Shown here: positions 34,606 through 43,056 of the stretch, one piece after another
Position numbering within the stretch: the first letter of the stretch is position 1
Layout: every line of letters starts with the position of its first letter
Origin: Gammaproteobacteria bacterium
GTDB taxonomy: Bacteria > Pseudomonadota > Gammaproteobacteria > Nitrosococcales > Methylophagaceae
Length of the DNA stretch: 50,301 nt
Reading direction: 5' to 3'
Assembly: GCA_014859375.1 (NCBI GenBank)
Contig: JACUUH010000013.1
Coordinates: 1 to 50,301, forward strand
Notes under the pieces: generated by a model
The model's input: the letters and a program-made list of their open reading frames with translations, nothing else
Database searches by the model: none
What the model was told of the DNA's origin: nothing
Translations under genes and position numbers: made by a program

Positions 34606-34615
34606 AGAGGCGGCT

Positions 34616-35110
34616 ATGAAAGACAAACAGACCCTAATGAAAAAAATGTTTGTAGTGGTATTGATGTTAATTGGTCTTGTTAGTCAGGCTGGTGTCTTAG
34701 ATCAAGCTATAATGATGCCCGAAATACAGACTATAAAATTGAAACAATTTTCAGCCGAACTGAACAGCGCCATTTTCGAGGTTGAAGTCTATAACCCTAA
34801 TAGCTTCAAATTACCTGTTAAACAACTCTCTGGTGATATCTTGCTGAGTCACAACAAAGTGGCACAACTGAATGCAAGTAGCAAAAAAAGTCTAGCTGCA
34901 CAATCAACTCAACTATTTACTGTTCCAGTAAGTGTTAACCTAGATAACTTGTTGCTATCAATGGATTCGGTCTTGAAATCAGGCGTTGCTCACTACCAAT
35001 TCCAAGGGTATATGATGACACCCGTAGGTGATCTTCCTATTGAGCAACATGGCGAATTAAGTAATGATCAAATCCTGGTTTTATTGCACGCACTATTAAC
35101 ACGCCAATAA
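34616..35110 (+). CDS. LEA type 2 (WHy-domain) family exported protein
   Basis: This 164-residue protein has an N-terminal signal (FVVVLMLIGLVSQAG). A LEA14/WHy-type domain follows: 'IQTIKLKQFSAELNSAIFEVEVYNPNSFKLPVKQLSGDILL' and 'AAQSTQLFTVPVSVNLDNLL', including the typical 'V-NPN-F-LPV' motif. In bacteria such proteins are periplasmic or lipid-associated and of unknown precise role. ATG 34616 follows AGAGG (34606-34610). Upstream in-frame codons run back into the palindromic element and are not taken as coding. No lipobox is obvious, so it is more likely soluble in the periplasm. Confidence 0.82.
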   Translation: MKDKQTLMKKMFVVVLMLIGLVSQAGVLDQAIMMPEIQTIKLKQFSAELNSAIFEVEVYNPNSFKLPVKQLSGDILLSHNKVAQLNASSKKSLAAQSTQLFTVPVSVNLDNLLLSMDSVLKSGVAHYQFQGYMMTPVGDLPIEQHGELSNDQILVLLHALLTRQ

Positions 35111-35262
35111 AATAACTCAGATTATGCTTTTAATAACAGACCTATTATTCGACAATATAATGAACTTTTTATAGTGGAATACCTGTTATTCTATTAGCCT
35201 AGGTGTAATCATTAATTGACTGTTACACTGCTAAGCAACAACATCAGCCTTGAGTACAAGTT

Positions 35263-35643
35263 ATGTTAAAGAAATATTGTGTCGTTTTATTATTAGTTTT
35301 GCCATTGTCAGCACAAGCAGAAACCTCTTATTCGGGTGATTCGCTCGGTAAAATTTATCTTGAAATGCGCTATTTACATGAATTGGGGGTTGAACTTCAT
35401 AAACAATACGATTTAACTGATCGTGAGCAAATCGGACTGTGCAAATTTGAAACAGGACATAATGCAACACGCGCTCGTAACTTGATTGGCGCTGTGAATC
35501 GTATTGACTATCCAGATAAAGAAACACTGATCAACGCTGCCTGGTCAACCTATAGTTGCGCCAGCTGCAAGGGCGATGGCGCAATATGCGACACCATTCC
35601 TGAACAATTAGACAAAATTCAAGCAGTGTTGGAAGCTGATTAG
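35263..35643 (+). CDS. Exported small protein with cysteine motif, unknown function
   Basis: This 126-residue protein has a clear signal peptide (MLKKYCVVLLLVLPLSAQAE). I do not recognise the mature part: 'LGKIYLEMRYLHELGVELHKQYDLTDREQIGLCKFETGHNATRARNLIGAVNRI', then 'STYSCASCKGDGAICDTIPEQL'. Four mature cysteines (one in GLCKF, three in CASCKGDGAIC) should form disulfides or bind a metal in the periplasm; CASCK is not a heme motif, having Lys rather than His. It lies 152 bp after the LEA gene and 14 bp before the GGDEF/EAL gene on the same strand. Confidence 0.72.
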   Translation: MLKKYCVVLLLVLPLSAQAETSYSGDSLGKIYLEMRYLHELGVELHKQYDLTDREQIGLCKFETGHNATRARNLIGAVNRIDYPDKETLINAAWSTYSCASCKGDGAICDTIPEQLDKIQAVLEAD

Positions 35644-35657
35644 CATCTCCAATCACA

Positions 35658-37952
35658 ATGTTTCATCTAAATAAATTCTGTAAGCCTGCTATAAAAATAT
35701 CAGTAATTTATGTCATTGTAGGTGCTATATGGATTTTGGCATCGGACCTTGCCCTTACATACCTTTTTAGTGATAAACAAAAAGTAATTGAACTACAAAC
35801 AGTAAAGGGTTGGTTTTATATCTTTGCTACTGGTGCCCTTCTGTTCTGGCTTGTTCATCGTCAAATGAAACTACTACAAGATAGTGAAGAACGTTGGCGC
35901 TTTGCCTTGGAAGGTTCTGGTGATGGCGTTTGGGACTGGTATGTACCAACAAGCAAAGTCTGGTTCTCGAAACAACTCAAGAATATGCTCGGCTATGCCG
36001 AGAATGAGATCGGCACCGAACTGCATGAATGGTCAAACCGCGTTCATCCAGACGATATATCATCGGTAATGCAAGACTTGCAACAGCACCTTGAAGGTCA
36101 TACCCCAACCTATATCAATGAACACCGCATACGCTGCAAGGATGGCAGTTATAAGTGGATCCTCGACCGTGGACAAGTGATTACACGCGATGCTACCGGC
36201 AAGGCGATCCGCGTCGTGGGTGTACATACTGACATCACCGAGCGCAAACAATCTGAAGAAAAACTCAAACTAGCTGCTACCGTTTTTACTCATGCTCGCG
36301 AGGGCATTATTATCACTGATCCTGCACACAGAATAATCGAAGTTAATGACACATTCAGCGCCATCACGGGCTACAGTCGCGATGACGTTATCGGTCAAAA
36401 TCCTCGCATCCTGCAATCTGGCAGGCAATCACCTGAATTCTATGCTTCGATGTGGCAAGCAATCACTACATTTGGTTACTGGACCGGTGAAATCTGGAAC
36501 AAACGTAAGAATGGTGAAGACTATATTGAAATACTCACCATCAGTGAGATTAAGGATGCTACTGGCGAAGTCTGCAATTATGTCGCCGTGTTTTCCGATA
36601 TTACCCAGATAAAATCACATCAAAGTCAGCTCGAATGGATGGCTAATTATGACGTATTAACCAGCTTGCCCAACCGTGCATTACTCGCTGACCGCTTAAA
36701 ACAATCTATGATGCAATGCCGACGCCACAGCCAGTCTCTCGCCGTCGTGTTTTTAGATTTAGATGGTTTTAAACATATCAATGATCTGCATGGTCATAAA
36801 GTGGGCGATTAACTATTAATTATCATATCGCAACGTATGAAAGACGCCTTGCGTGAAGGTGATACGCTAGCCCGAATCGGTGGTGATGAATTTGTTGCTG
36901 TATTGTCTGATTTAGTCAAAGTTGAAGATTGTCAGCCAGTATTAGATCGTTTGTTATTGGCATCGTCTGAACCTGTTTCTATCGATGATAAACAATTAAC
37001 TGTCTCGGCCAGTATTGGGGTCACCTTTTACCCGCAAGATAGTGGCGATGCTGACCTACTCATGCGCCATGCTGATCAAGCTATGTATATGGCCAAGGAA
37101 CTAGGTAAAAACCGCTATCATTTATTTGATACAACTCAAGATGATGCCATTAAAATACATCGACAAAAATTGCTCGCTATTCGACAGGCATTAGATAAGC
37201 AGCAATTTGTCTTATATTATCAACCCAAGGTAAATATGCGGACAGGCGCAGTGATTGGGCTTGAAGCATTGATTCGTTGGCAACATCCTGAACACGGTTT
37301 ATTACAGCCTAATGAGTTTTTGCCTGTCATTGAAAATAATGTAATTAGTATTGAAGTCGGGGAATGGGTTATTAAGACTGTACTGATGCAAATCAGTCTA
37401 TGGCAAAAAATGAACATCCACCTCCCTGCAAACATTAGCGTAAATATTGCGGCAGAACAATTACAACAGCCTGACTTTACTGATCGGCTGGCAACATTAC
37501 TCGCGCTTCAACCCGATGTTGAACCCTGCCGTTTAGAACTGGAAGTACTCGAAACCAGCGCCTTAGACGATGTGCATCACATATCAGAAACGATGAATGC
37601 CTGCATAGCACTGGGAGTTAACTTTGCTATAGATGACTTTGGCACCGGTTATTCGTCCCTTACTTACCTTAGACACCTGCCTGCTCACTTAATTAAAATA
37701 GATCAAAGCTTTGTAAGGAACATGCTCGCTCATAATGATGATCTTACTATTGTTAAAGGTGTAATAGCTTTAGCTAACTCATTCAAACGACAAGTCATTG
37801 CCGAAGGGGTGGAAACGATTGAGCATGGCACTGCCCTATTACATCTGGGATGCGAATTAGCACAAGGTTATGGCATTGCCAAACCGATACCTGCAGATGA
37901 AATTCCTACCTGGTTACGCGAATGGAAGCCTGATCTAAGTTGGCAGATCTGA
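35658..37952 (+). pseudogene. PAS-PAS-GGDEF-EAL protein gene interrupted by an in-frame TAA
   Basis: Codons 1-384 give two TM helices (about 12-34 and 52-70), two PAS/PAC units (about 80-200, 205-325), and the start of a GGDEF domain ('DVLTSLPNRALLADRL', 'FLDLDGFKHINDLHGHKVGD'). A TAA at 36810-36812 then interrupts. The same frame continues LLIIISQRMKDALREGDTLARIGGDEFVAV, then a full EAL domain ('LEALIRWQHP', 'IDDFGTGYSSLTYLRH', 'VIAEGVETIEH'), and stops at 37952. The expected residue at the TAA is usually Glu or Gln, one base away. The result is a c-di-GMP synthase/phosphodiesterase split in the middle of its GGDEF. The EAL part could be made separately from ATG 36837, but this would lack a normal start. 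TAA excludes selenocysteine. Confidence 0.9.
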
Positions 37953-37998
37953 ATAAGCAATTGGATCACTTAAACCCACAATGTACAGTCGTTATTGT

Positions 37999-38107
37999 CT
38001 CGTTCCCACAGTCCTCCATGGGAATGCAGGTCGGAACCTGCCAAAATAACCTCGTTTTGTCTGCGTTGAGCAAGTAAGCGTTCCCACACGGGCGGCCTAG
38101 CAACGAG
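37999..38107. repeat. CTCGTTCCCAC-type dispersed repeat
   Basis: The ends are inverted, CTCGTT (37999-38004) and AACGAG (38102-38107). Inside are CTCGTTCCCACAGTCC, CATGGGAATGCAGG with TCGGAACCTGCC, and GCGTTCCCACACGGG. This pattern of TTCCCAC/GGGAATGC is found as an intergenic repeat in many gammaproteobacterial genomes. It lies in the 288-bp gap between the EAL gene end and oadG, with a possible -10 TATAAT at 38171 after it. Confidence 0.6.
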
Positions 38108-38170
38108 TGAAGACTATGACAATTTAATGACATTCCAGTGTGCAATTCATGCCTGACTAGTGATAAATGA

Positions 38171-38176
38171 TATAAT
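38171..38176 (+). promoter_or_regulatory. Possible -10 element (TATAAT) upstream of oadGAB
   Basis: TATAAT at 38171-38176 lies about 68 bp before the oadG start in A/T-rich DNA. No good -35 hexamer sits at 16-18 bp spacing (the window there reads TTCATGCC), so the assignment is weak. Confidence 0.3.
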
Positions 38177-38243
38177 TATCGGCTGTTTGCTATTAAGTGC
38201 TTGAAATTAGTACGTTACCACTTTTTAAAAGAGGATCTGAGTG

Positions 38244-38534
38244 ATGGATAAATCCAGCTTAATGAGTGATGGTTTTACACTCATGCTATTTGGTATGAGC
38301 TTTGTATTTATATTTTTGACTGTGTTGGTTTTTGCTACTGGTCTAATGTCAAAGCTAATTTCGCGCTATGAACGTAATGTTGGCGTGATTCCTGAAGAAG
38401 GCGTGCCGTCGCCTACAGCGGTTATTCCACACCACGAACATCCTCATTCTTCATCTGCATCACCTGCGGATGATGCCACTGTTATTTCAGTAATAAGCGC
38501 AGCCGTTACAAAATTCCGCTCGCGCCATAAATAA
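38244..38534 (+). CDS. oadG: Oxaloacetate decarboxylase gamma chain
   Basis: This 96-residue protein has one N-terminal membrane helix (about 10-32: 'LMLFGMSFVFIFLTVLVFATGLMS'), a short Pro/His-rich linker, and a C-terminal end 'VISVISAAVTKFRSRHK' typical of OadG. The gamma subunit assembles the alpha and beta subunits and binds Zn2+; the His cluster 'PHHEHPH' fits that role. ATG 38244 has GAGG at 38231-38234; a GTG directly before is possible. It is followed by oadA after 33 bp and oadB, in the usual G-A-B order. Confidence 0.9.
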   Translation: MDKSSLMSDGFTLMLFGMSFVFIFLTVLVFATGLMSKLISRYERNVGVIPEEGVPSPTAVIPHHEHPHSSSASPADDATVISVISAAVTKFRSRHK

Positions 38535-38567
38535 TTCATATTTTTGATTTTTAATAAGGCCATCACT

Positions 38568-40352
38568 ATGACCGAAAAAGCTAATGCATTAGGGATTACA
38601 GATGTTGTCCTTCGTGATGCACACCAATCATTATTTGCTACACGCCTTCGTCTTGATGACATGTTACCCATCGCTGACAAACTCGACCAAGTTGGGTTTT
38701 GGTCTGTCGAATCTTGGGGCGGTGCCACCTTTGATGCCTGTATTCGTTATTTAGGTGAAGATCCATGGCATCGTATTCGTAGCTTAAAAGCAGCGATGCC
38801 TAACACACCACAACAAATGTTGTTACGCGGTCAAAATTTATTAGGTTACCGTCACTATGCTGATGATGTAGTTAAAAAATTTGTCGAACGTGCGGCTATC
38901 AATGGTGTCGATGTTTTCCGCATTTTTGATGCGATGAATGATCCTCGCAACCTAGAGACTGCAATCAAAGCAGTTTTAGAAAATGATCGCCATGCACAAG
39001 GCACCATTTCTTATACGATTAGCCCTGTCCATACGCTTGATATGTGGCTTGATTTAGCCAAACAAATTGAAGATATGGGTGCGCATTCTTTATGTATTAA
39101 AGATATGGCTGGTTTGCTTAAGCCTTATACGGCGTATGAATTAGTTACAAGTCTTAAGCAAGCTATCGATATCCCAATTCATATGCAATCACACGCAACA
39201 ACAGGTCTATCAACTGCAACCATCCTAAAATGTGTTGAGGCCGGTATTGATAATGTCGATACAGCCATTTCATCTATGTCAATGACCTATGGTCACTCGG
39301 CAACCGAATCTGTTGTATCTATCTTTGAGGGCACAGAACGCGATACAGGCCTTAATATTGAATTGCTGGAAGAAATTGCCTGCTACTTCCGTGACGTTCG
39401 TAAAAAATATGCCCAATTTGAAGGTTCGTTAAGAGGCGTTGACTCACGTATCTTAGTCGCACAAGTTCCTGGTGGCATGTTAACCAATATGGAAAGTCAA
39501 TTACGTGAACAAGGTGCAATCGACCGCTTTGATGATGTATTGGCAGAAATTCCACGGGTGCGTGCTGACTTGGGCTATATTCCTCTGGTCACTCCGACAT
39601 CACAAATTGTTGGTACTCAGGCTGTTTTTAATATATTAGCTGGTGAGCGTTATAAATCAGTCACAGCAGAAACTGCCGGAATATTAAAAGGTGAATATGG
39701 TGCTGCACCGGCCCCGTTTAATACAGAACTCCAACAACGTGTATTAGATGGAGCCGAGCCAATTACTTGCCGTCCTGCTGACTTGATCGAGCCAGAAATC
39801 GAAAAGCTTACTATCGAACTTCGTGAGCATGCAGATCAAGATAACATTGAGCTTGAACTAGGTGAGCGTGAAATCGATGATGTACTTACCTATGCCCTGT
39901 TTACGCAGGTTGGTTTGAAGTTCTTAGCCAATCGTAACAACCCAGATGCATTTGAACCTGTTCCAACCCTGGAATCAGCACAAGCAGCGACAGCACCGGC
40001 ATCTAAAACATCGGATCAAGATGTTTACACAATCGCAGTCAATGGACAGAGTTATGTTGTTCAAGTTAATGAGGGTGGTGACATTAGTAATATTGCGACA
40101 ACACCAGCATCTACTCCGGCTGTTACCATGCAAACCGATGGCATACCGGTTAAAGCACCATTGGCCGGTACTATTTGGAAAGTTGAAGTGGCTATCGGAC
40201 AAAGCGTGGAAGAAGGTGATGTCTTGGTTATTCTTGAAGCCATGAAAATGGAAACCCAGGTCGTCGCAGAAAGAGCTGGCACCGTGACTTTTGTTGCTGT
40301 TAAGCCTGGCGATGCAGTTAAAGTCGGCGATCAACTCGTTTCTATTGCATAA
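38568..40352 (+). CDS. oadA: Oxaloacetate decarboxylase alpha chain (biotin carboxyl carrier)
   Basis: This 594-residue protein has an N-terminal carboxyltransferase domain ('[16 protein letters not shown]', '[18 protein letters not shown]', '[12 protein letters not shown]', 'KDMAGLL' with metal-binding '[11 protein letters not shown]'). An Ala/Thr-rich linker (about 475-490) and a biotin domain with '[10 protein letters not shown]' follow, Lys being biotinylated. It transfers CO2 from oxaloacetate to biotin, which OadB then uses to drive Na+ export. ATG 38568 is chosen because the family's '[12 protein letters not shown]' follows at the expected distance. A biotin ligase gene is not in the window. 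Confidence 0.95.
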   Translation: MTEKANALGITDVVLRDAHQSLFATRLRLDDMLPIADKLDQVGFWSVESWGGATFDACIRYLGEDPWHRIRSLKAAMPNTPQQMLLRGQNLLGYRHYADDVVKKFVERAAINGVDVFRIFDAMNDPRNLETAIKAVLENDRHAQGTISYTISPVHTLDMWLDLAKQIEDMGAHSLCIKDMAGLLKPYTAYELVTSLKQAIDIPIHMQSHATTGLSTATILKCVEAGIDNVDTAISSMSMTYGHSATESVVSIFEGTERDTGLNIELLEEIACYFRDVRKKYAQFEGSLRGVDSRILVAQVPGGMLTNMESQLREQGAIDRFDDVLAEIPRVRADLGYIPLVTPTSQIVGTQAVFNILAGERYKSVTAETAGILKGEYGAAPAPFNTELQQRVLDGAEPITCRPADLIEPEIEKLTIELREHADQDNIELELGEREIDDVLTYALFTQVGLKFLANRNNPDAFEPVPTLESAQAATAPASKTSDQDVYTIAVNGQSYVVQVNEGGDISNIATTPASTPAVTMQTDGIPVKAPLAGTIWKVEVAIGQSVEEGDVLVILEAMKMETQVVAERAGTVTFVAVKPGDAVKVGDQLVSIA

Positions 40353-40361
40353 GGGTTAATG

Positions 40362-41498
40362 ATGGAAAATATCTTACATTTATGGGAAAACACTGGTTTG
40401 TATCAAATGCAACCAGGGCAAGGCATTATGATTGCCATTGGCATGTTGTTGCTTTATTTGGCCATCAACAAAAACTTTGAACCATTACTATTAGTGCCCA
40501 TCGGTTTTGGCGGTGTGTTAGCCAATATTCCAGGCGCTGGTTTAGCTGAACACGGTGGTATTTTGCATATTTTCTATAGCGTTGGTATTGAAAGTGGTGC
40601 ATTTCCTCTGATCATCTTTATGGGTGTTGGTGCCATGACCGATTTTGGACCATTACTTGCCAATCCCAGAACACTATTTTTAGGTGCAGCAGCCCAATTT
40701 GGTATCTTTGCAACCTTAATGGGTGCAGTTGTTTTATCAACGTTTGGTATCTTTGATTTTAGTTTAGCTGATGCTGCCGCTATTGGTATTATTGGCGGCG
40801 CTGATGGCCCAACCTCAATTTATGTCGCTAGTAAACTTGCTCCAGATTTACTCGGGGCGATTGCCGTTGCATCCTATTCATACATGGCTTTAGTACCGTT
40901 AATTCAACCACCGATTATGCGTCTATTAACCACTGAAGCAGAACGTAAAATTAAAATGGTACAACAACGTCATGTGTCACAGCGTGAGAAGATCATTTTC
41001 CCCTTGTTGTTGTTATTGTTAGTTGCATTCTTATTACCCGATGCAGCACCACTATTAGGTATGTTCTGTTTTGGTAACTTGATGAAAGAGTGTGCCGTTG
41101 TTGATCGTTTGAGTAATACAACCCAAAACTCATTGATCAATACTGTCACCATCTTCTTAGGTTTAGCAGTCGGCTCTAAATTAAGTGCTGATAAATTTCT
41201 GGATCTAACAACCTTAGGCATCTTATTACTCGGTATGATTGCCTTTAGTATTGGTACTGCTTCGGGCGTAGTGATGGCCAAAATAATGAATAAAATCAGT
41301 ACAAAACCAATCAATCCATTGATTGGTTCTGCCGGTGTTTCTGCCGTACCCATGGCAGCACGTGTATCAAACAAACTTGGTTTAGAAGCTGATCCTCACA
41401 ACTTCTTATTGATGCATGCAATGGGACCTAATGTGGCGGGGCTAATTGGTTCGGCCGTCGCTGCCGGTATTATGATTAACTACGTCACTGGCGGTTAA
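40362..41498 (+). CDS. oadB: Oxaloacetate decarboxylase beta chain (Na+-pumping membrane subunit)
   Basis: This 378-residue protein has about nine membrane helices. It carries '[33 protein letters not shown]' (Na+-site Asp in MTDFGPLL), '[20 protein letters not shown]' (ADGPT motif) and '[16 protein letters not shown]'. It decarboxylates carboxybiotin and moves Na+ outward. ATG 40362 (AAGGG 6 nt ahead) is preferred over ATG 40359. It is 9 bp after oadA, completing the GAB operon. Confidence 0.95.
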   Translation: MENILHLWENTGLYQMQPGQGIMIAIGMLLLYLAINKNFEPLLLVPIGFGGVLANIPGAGLAEHGGILHIFYSVGIESGAFPLIIFMGVGAMTDFGPLLANPRTLFLGAAAQFGIFATLMGAVVLSTFGIFDFSLADAAAIGIIGGADGPTSIYVASKLAPDLLGAIAVASYSYMALVPLIQPPIMRLLTTEAERKIKMVQQRHVSQREKIIFPLLLLLLVAFLLPDAAPLLGMFCFGNLMKECAVVDRLSNTTQNSLINTVTIFLGLAVGSKLSADKFLDLTTLGILLLGMIAFSIGTASGVVMAKIMNKISTKPINPLIGSAGVSAVPMAARVSNKLGLEADPHNFLLMHAMGPNVAGLIGSAVAAGIMINYVTGG

Positions 41499-41552
41499 TC
41501 ACAAACAAAAAAATAAAGCGTTACAGGCTAAATCCTAGTCTGTAGCGTATTT

Positions 41553-41858
41553 TTAATATTCAATCATTTTTGCAGCTGCAACTGTTTTAGATGTGCCTTT
41601 AATTTCACAAAATTCTTGCGCAAATGGTGAATGACTACTTGCTATAGCAGTCCACTTACCACCAGCGAGATCATCATCATTTGGACCGGTAATTTTAGCC
41701 CCACTATTGTGTGCTAATTCAATAAACTCGCTCTTAGCCATGGCAGCACGAGTATTTCGATAGAGTTGTTCCACTTTATCAGTATCCCAGATATGAAAAA
41801 TTGGGAAGATAATTGCTACAACTATCGCTACCTGTATCAGATTAACTAAACATTTCAT
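41553..41858 (-). CDS. Membrane-anchored small protein, unknown function
   Basis: This 101-residue protein has an N-terminal hydrophobic segment (MKCLVNLIQVAIVVAIIFPIF), then 'DKVEQLYRNTRAAMAKSEFIEL' and 'DDLAGGKWTAIASSHSPFAQEFCEIKG'. I do not recognise it. The anchor suggests a periplasmic or membrane-facing protein. The start is chosen at ATG 41858; a TTG at 41912 would add 18 residues with no signal-like character. It converges with oadB, leaving 54 bp between them. Confidence 0.6.
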   Translation of the reverse strand: MKCLVNLIQVAIVVAIIFPIFHIWDTDKVEQLYRNTRAAMAKSEFIELAHNSGAKITGPNDDDLAGGKWTAIASSHSPFAQEFCEIKGTSKTVAAAKMIEY

Positions 41859-41982
41859 GCCTATTCGCCAACTATCGGTATTCAAACTATACCGCAAGCA
41901 TAGATATTTCAACTAGTTCAAACTGATAGCATCATCACATAATTGCTCACGAACAGCTTAAGAAATCAGCCTTAAGTTATTC

Positions 41983-42348
41983 TTATTTCTTCAATAAACT
42001 AGCTAAATCTGCAAATGGATTATGTGTTGCTTTTTGAGAATTTGAACCGGATGCATCATTACTGCCATATCGCACCTGTTCGATATAACGCTGATGTTCA
42101 TTATCGTGGCAATAGATACACAATAATTCCCAATTACTGCCATCCGCAGGATTGTTATCATGATTATGATCACGATGATGCACGGTCAATTCTTGTAAAT
42201 TTATATTGGTAAATTCTCGCGAACAACGCCCACATACCCACGGATACATTTTTAGCGCTCGTTCGCGGTAGGTGCCTTCACGTTCTGCTTGATATTTTTT
42301 TGCTTGAGCAACAATATCGTCTAAGCGTTTATTTTTTTCTAATGCCAT
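41983..42348 (-). CDS. yajD: YajD-family HNH nuclease
   Basis: This 121-residue protein has 'ALKMYPWVCGRCSREFTNINLQELTVHHRDHNHDNNPADGSNWELLCIYCHDNEHQRY', with a CxxC/CxxC zinc site and the HH-D/N/H catalytic core, and the tail 'NPFADLASLLKK'. It matches E. coli YajD closely in pattern. HNH proteins of this class are putative nucleases with unknown cellular targets. ATG 42348 is chosen over TTG 42357. It diverges from the S4 gene, with 75 bp of promoter space between them. Confidence 0.92.
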   Translation of the reverse strand: MALEKNKRLDDIVAQAKKYQAEREGTYRERALKMYPWVCGRCSREFTNINLQELTVHHRDHNHDNNPADGSNWELLCIYCHDNEHQRYIEQVRYGSNDASGSNSQKATHNPFADLASLLKK

Positions 42349-42423
42349 CTTTAACAACCCATTTTTAACACATTGAACGACTGAACAACGTAAACTATAA
42401 CCTTAATTTATCAGGTTATTACT

Positions 42424-42648
42424 ATGACACAAAATACTATCACCGTTGCACTTCAACATTCACCGACTGAACTTTATAAAATTCTAAAATTTGAAGGACT
42501 GGTCAGTAGTGGTGCCGAAGCAAAAATTGTTATTGCAGACGGCCAGGTTCAACTCAATGGCGAAATCGAACGCCAAAAGCGTAAGAAAATTGTCGCTGGT
42601 GACATCGTTGATTTTGATAATAATCGACTCATTATTACCTTGGCATAA
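42424..42648 (+). CDS. S4-domain RNA-binding protein (YbcJ-like)
   Basis: This 74-residue protein is one S4 domain: 'ELYKILKFEGLVSSGAEAKIVIADGQVQLNGEIERQKRKKIVAGDIVDF'. It resembles YbcJ/YaaA-type stand-alone S4 proteins that bind structured RNA. ATG 42424 comes shortly after a T-rich stretch; the ribosome binding site is weak (AGG at 42412-42414). It lies 71 bp ahead of ppiC-2 on the same strand, close enough to be co-transcribed. Confidence 0.85.
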   Translation: MTQNTITVALQHSPTELYKILKFEGLVSSGAEAKIVIADGQVQLNGEIERQKRKKIVAGDIVDFDNNRLIITLA

Positions 42649-42719
42649 TGCTCAATTTCAACTTAAATCACATGATAGGTTATAATCGCTGATTTTTAAT
42701 TATTCTTTAGGAATGCACA

Positions 42720-43004
42720 ATGGCTAAAAAAGCAACAGCACGTCACTTATTGGTAGACAGCGAACAAATCTGCCTGGAACTTAAAAAAGAAATCGAACAA
42801 GGCGCTGATTTCGCTGATGTTGCCAGAGAACATTCATCATGTCCTTCAAGTGCACAAGGCGGCGATTTAGGCGAATTTGGTCCAGGTATGATGGTGCCAG
42901 AATTTGATAAAGTTGTGTTTTCTGCACCTGTCAACACAGTTCAAGGCCCAGTTAAAACACAATTCGGTTACCATTTATTAGAAGTCACTAGCCGCACAGA
43001 ATAA
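42720..43004 (+). CDS. ppiC: Parvulin-type peptidyl-prolyl isomerase (second copy)
   Basis: This 94-residue PpiC starts MAKKATARHLLVDSE and has '[33 protein letters not shown]' and 'VQGPVKTQFGYHLLEV'. It is closer to the standard PpiC sequence than the 32282 copy (ATG start, TTAGG 5 nt ahead). The active His pair and 'GEFGPG' are conserved in both. The rho-independent terminator at 43031 follows directly, so it ends the S4-ppiC transcript. Two stand-alone cytoplasmic parvulins in one 11-kb stretch is a mild oddity. Confidence 0.93.
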   Translation: MAKKATARHLLVDSEQICLELKKEIEQGADFADVAREHSSCPSSAQGGDLGEFGPGMMVPEFDKVVFSAPVNTVQGPVKTQFGYHLLEVTSRTE

Positions 43005-43030
43005 ATTCACAATCCATTCTGAATAAATAA

Positions 43031-43056
43031 AGTCCAGTCTTGAACTGGGCTTTTTT
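43031..43056 (+). terminator. Rho-independent terminator after ppiC-2
   Basis: AGTCCAGT (43031-43038) pairs with ACTGGGCT (43044-43051) with one G-T pair across a short loop, followed by a run of six T. It ends at the last bases of the convergent dinG gene (43055), so it may stop transcription from the ppiC side. Confidence 0.8.

Noticed and set aside
34568-34615. Upstream in-frame start for the LEA-type gene
   Set aside because: The extra 16 codons fall in the palindromic element and lack signal-peptide character; ATG 34616 has AGAGG just ahead.
36810-36812. TAA in the GGDEF gene as a recoding signal (selenocysteine or pyrrolysine)
   Set aside because: Selenocysteine uses TGA and pyrrolysine uses TAG; TAA fits neither, so a nonsense mutation or sequencing error is simpler.
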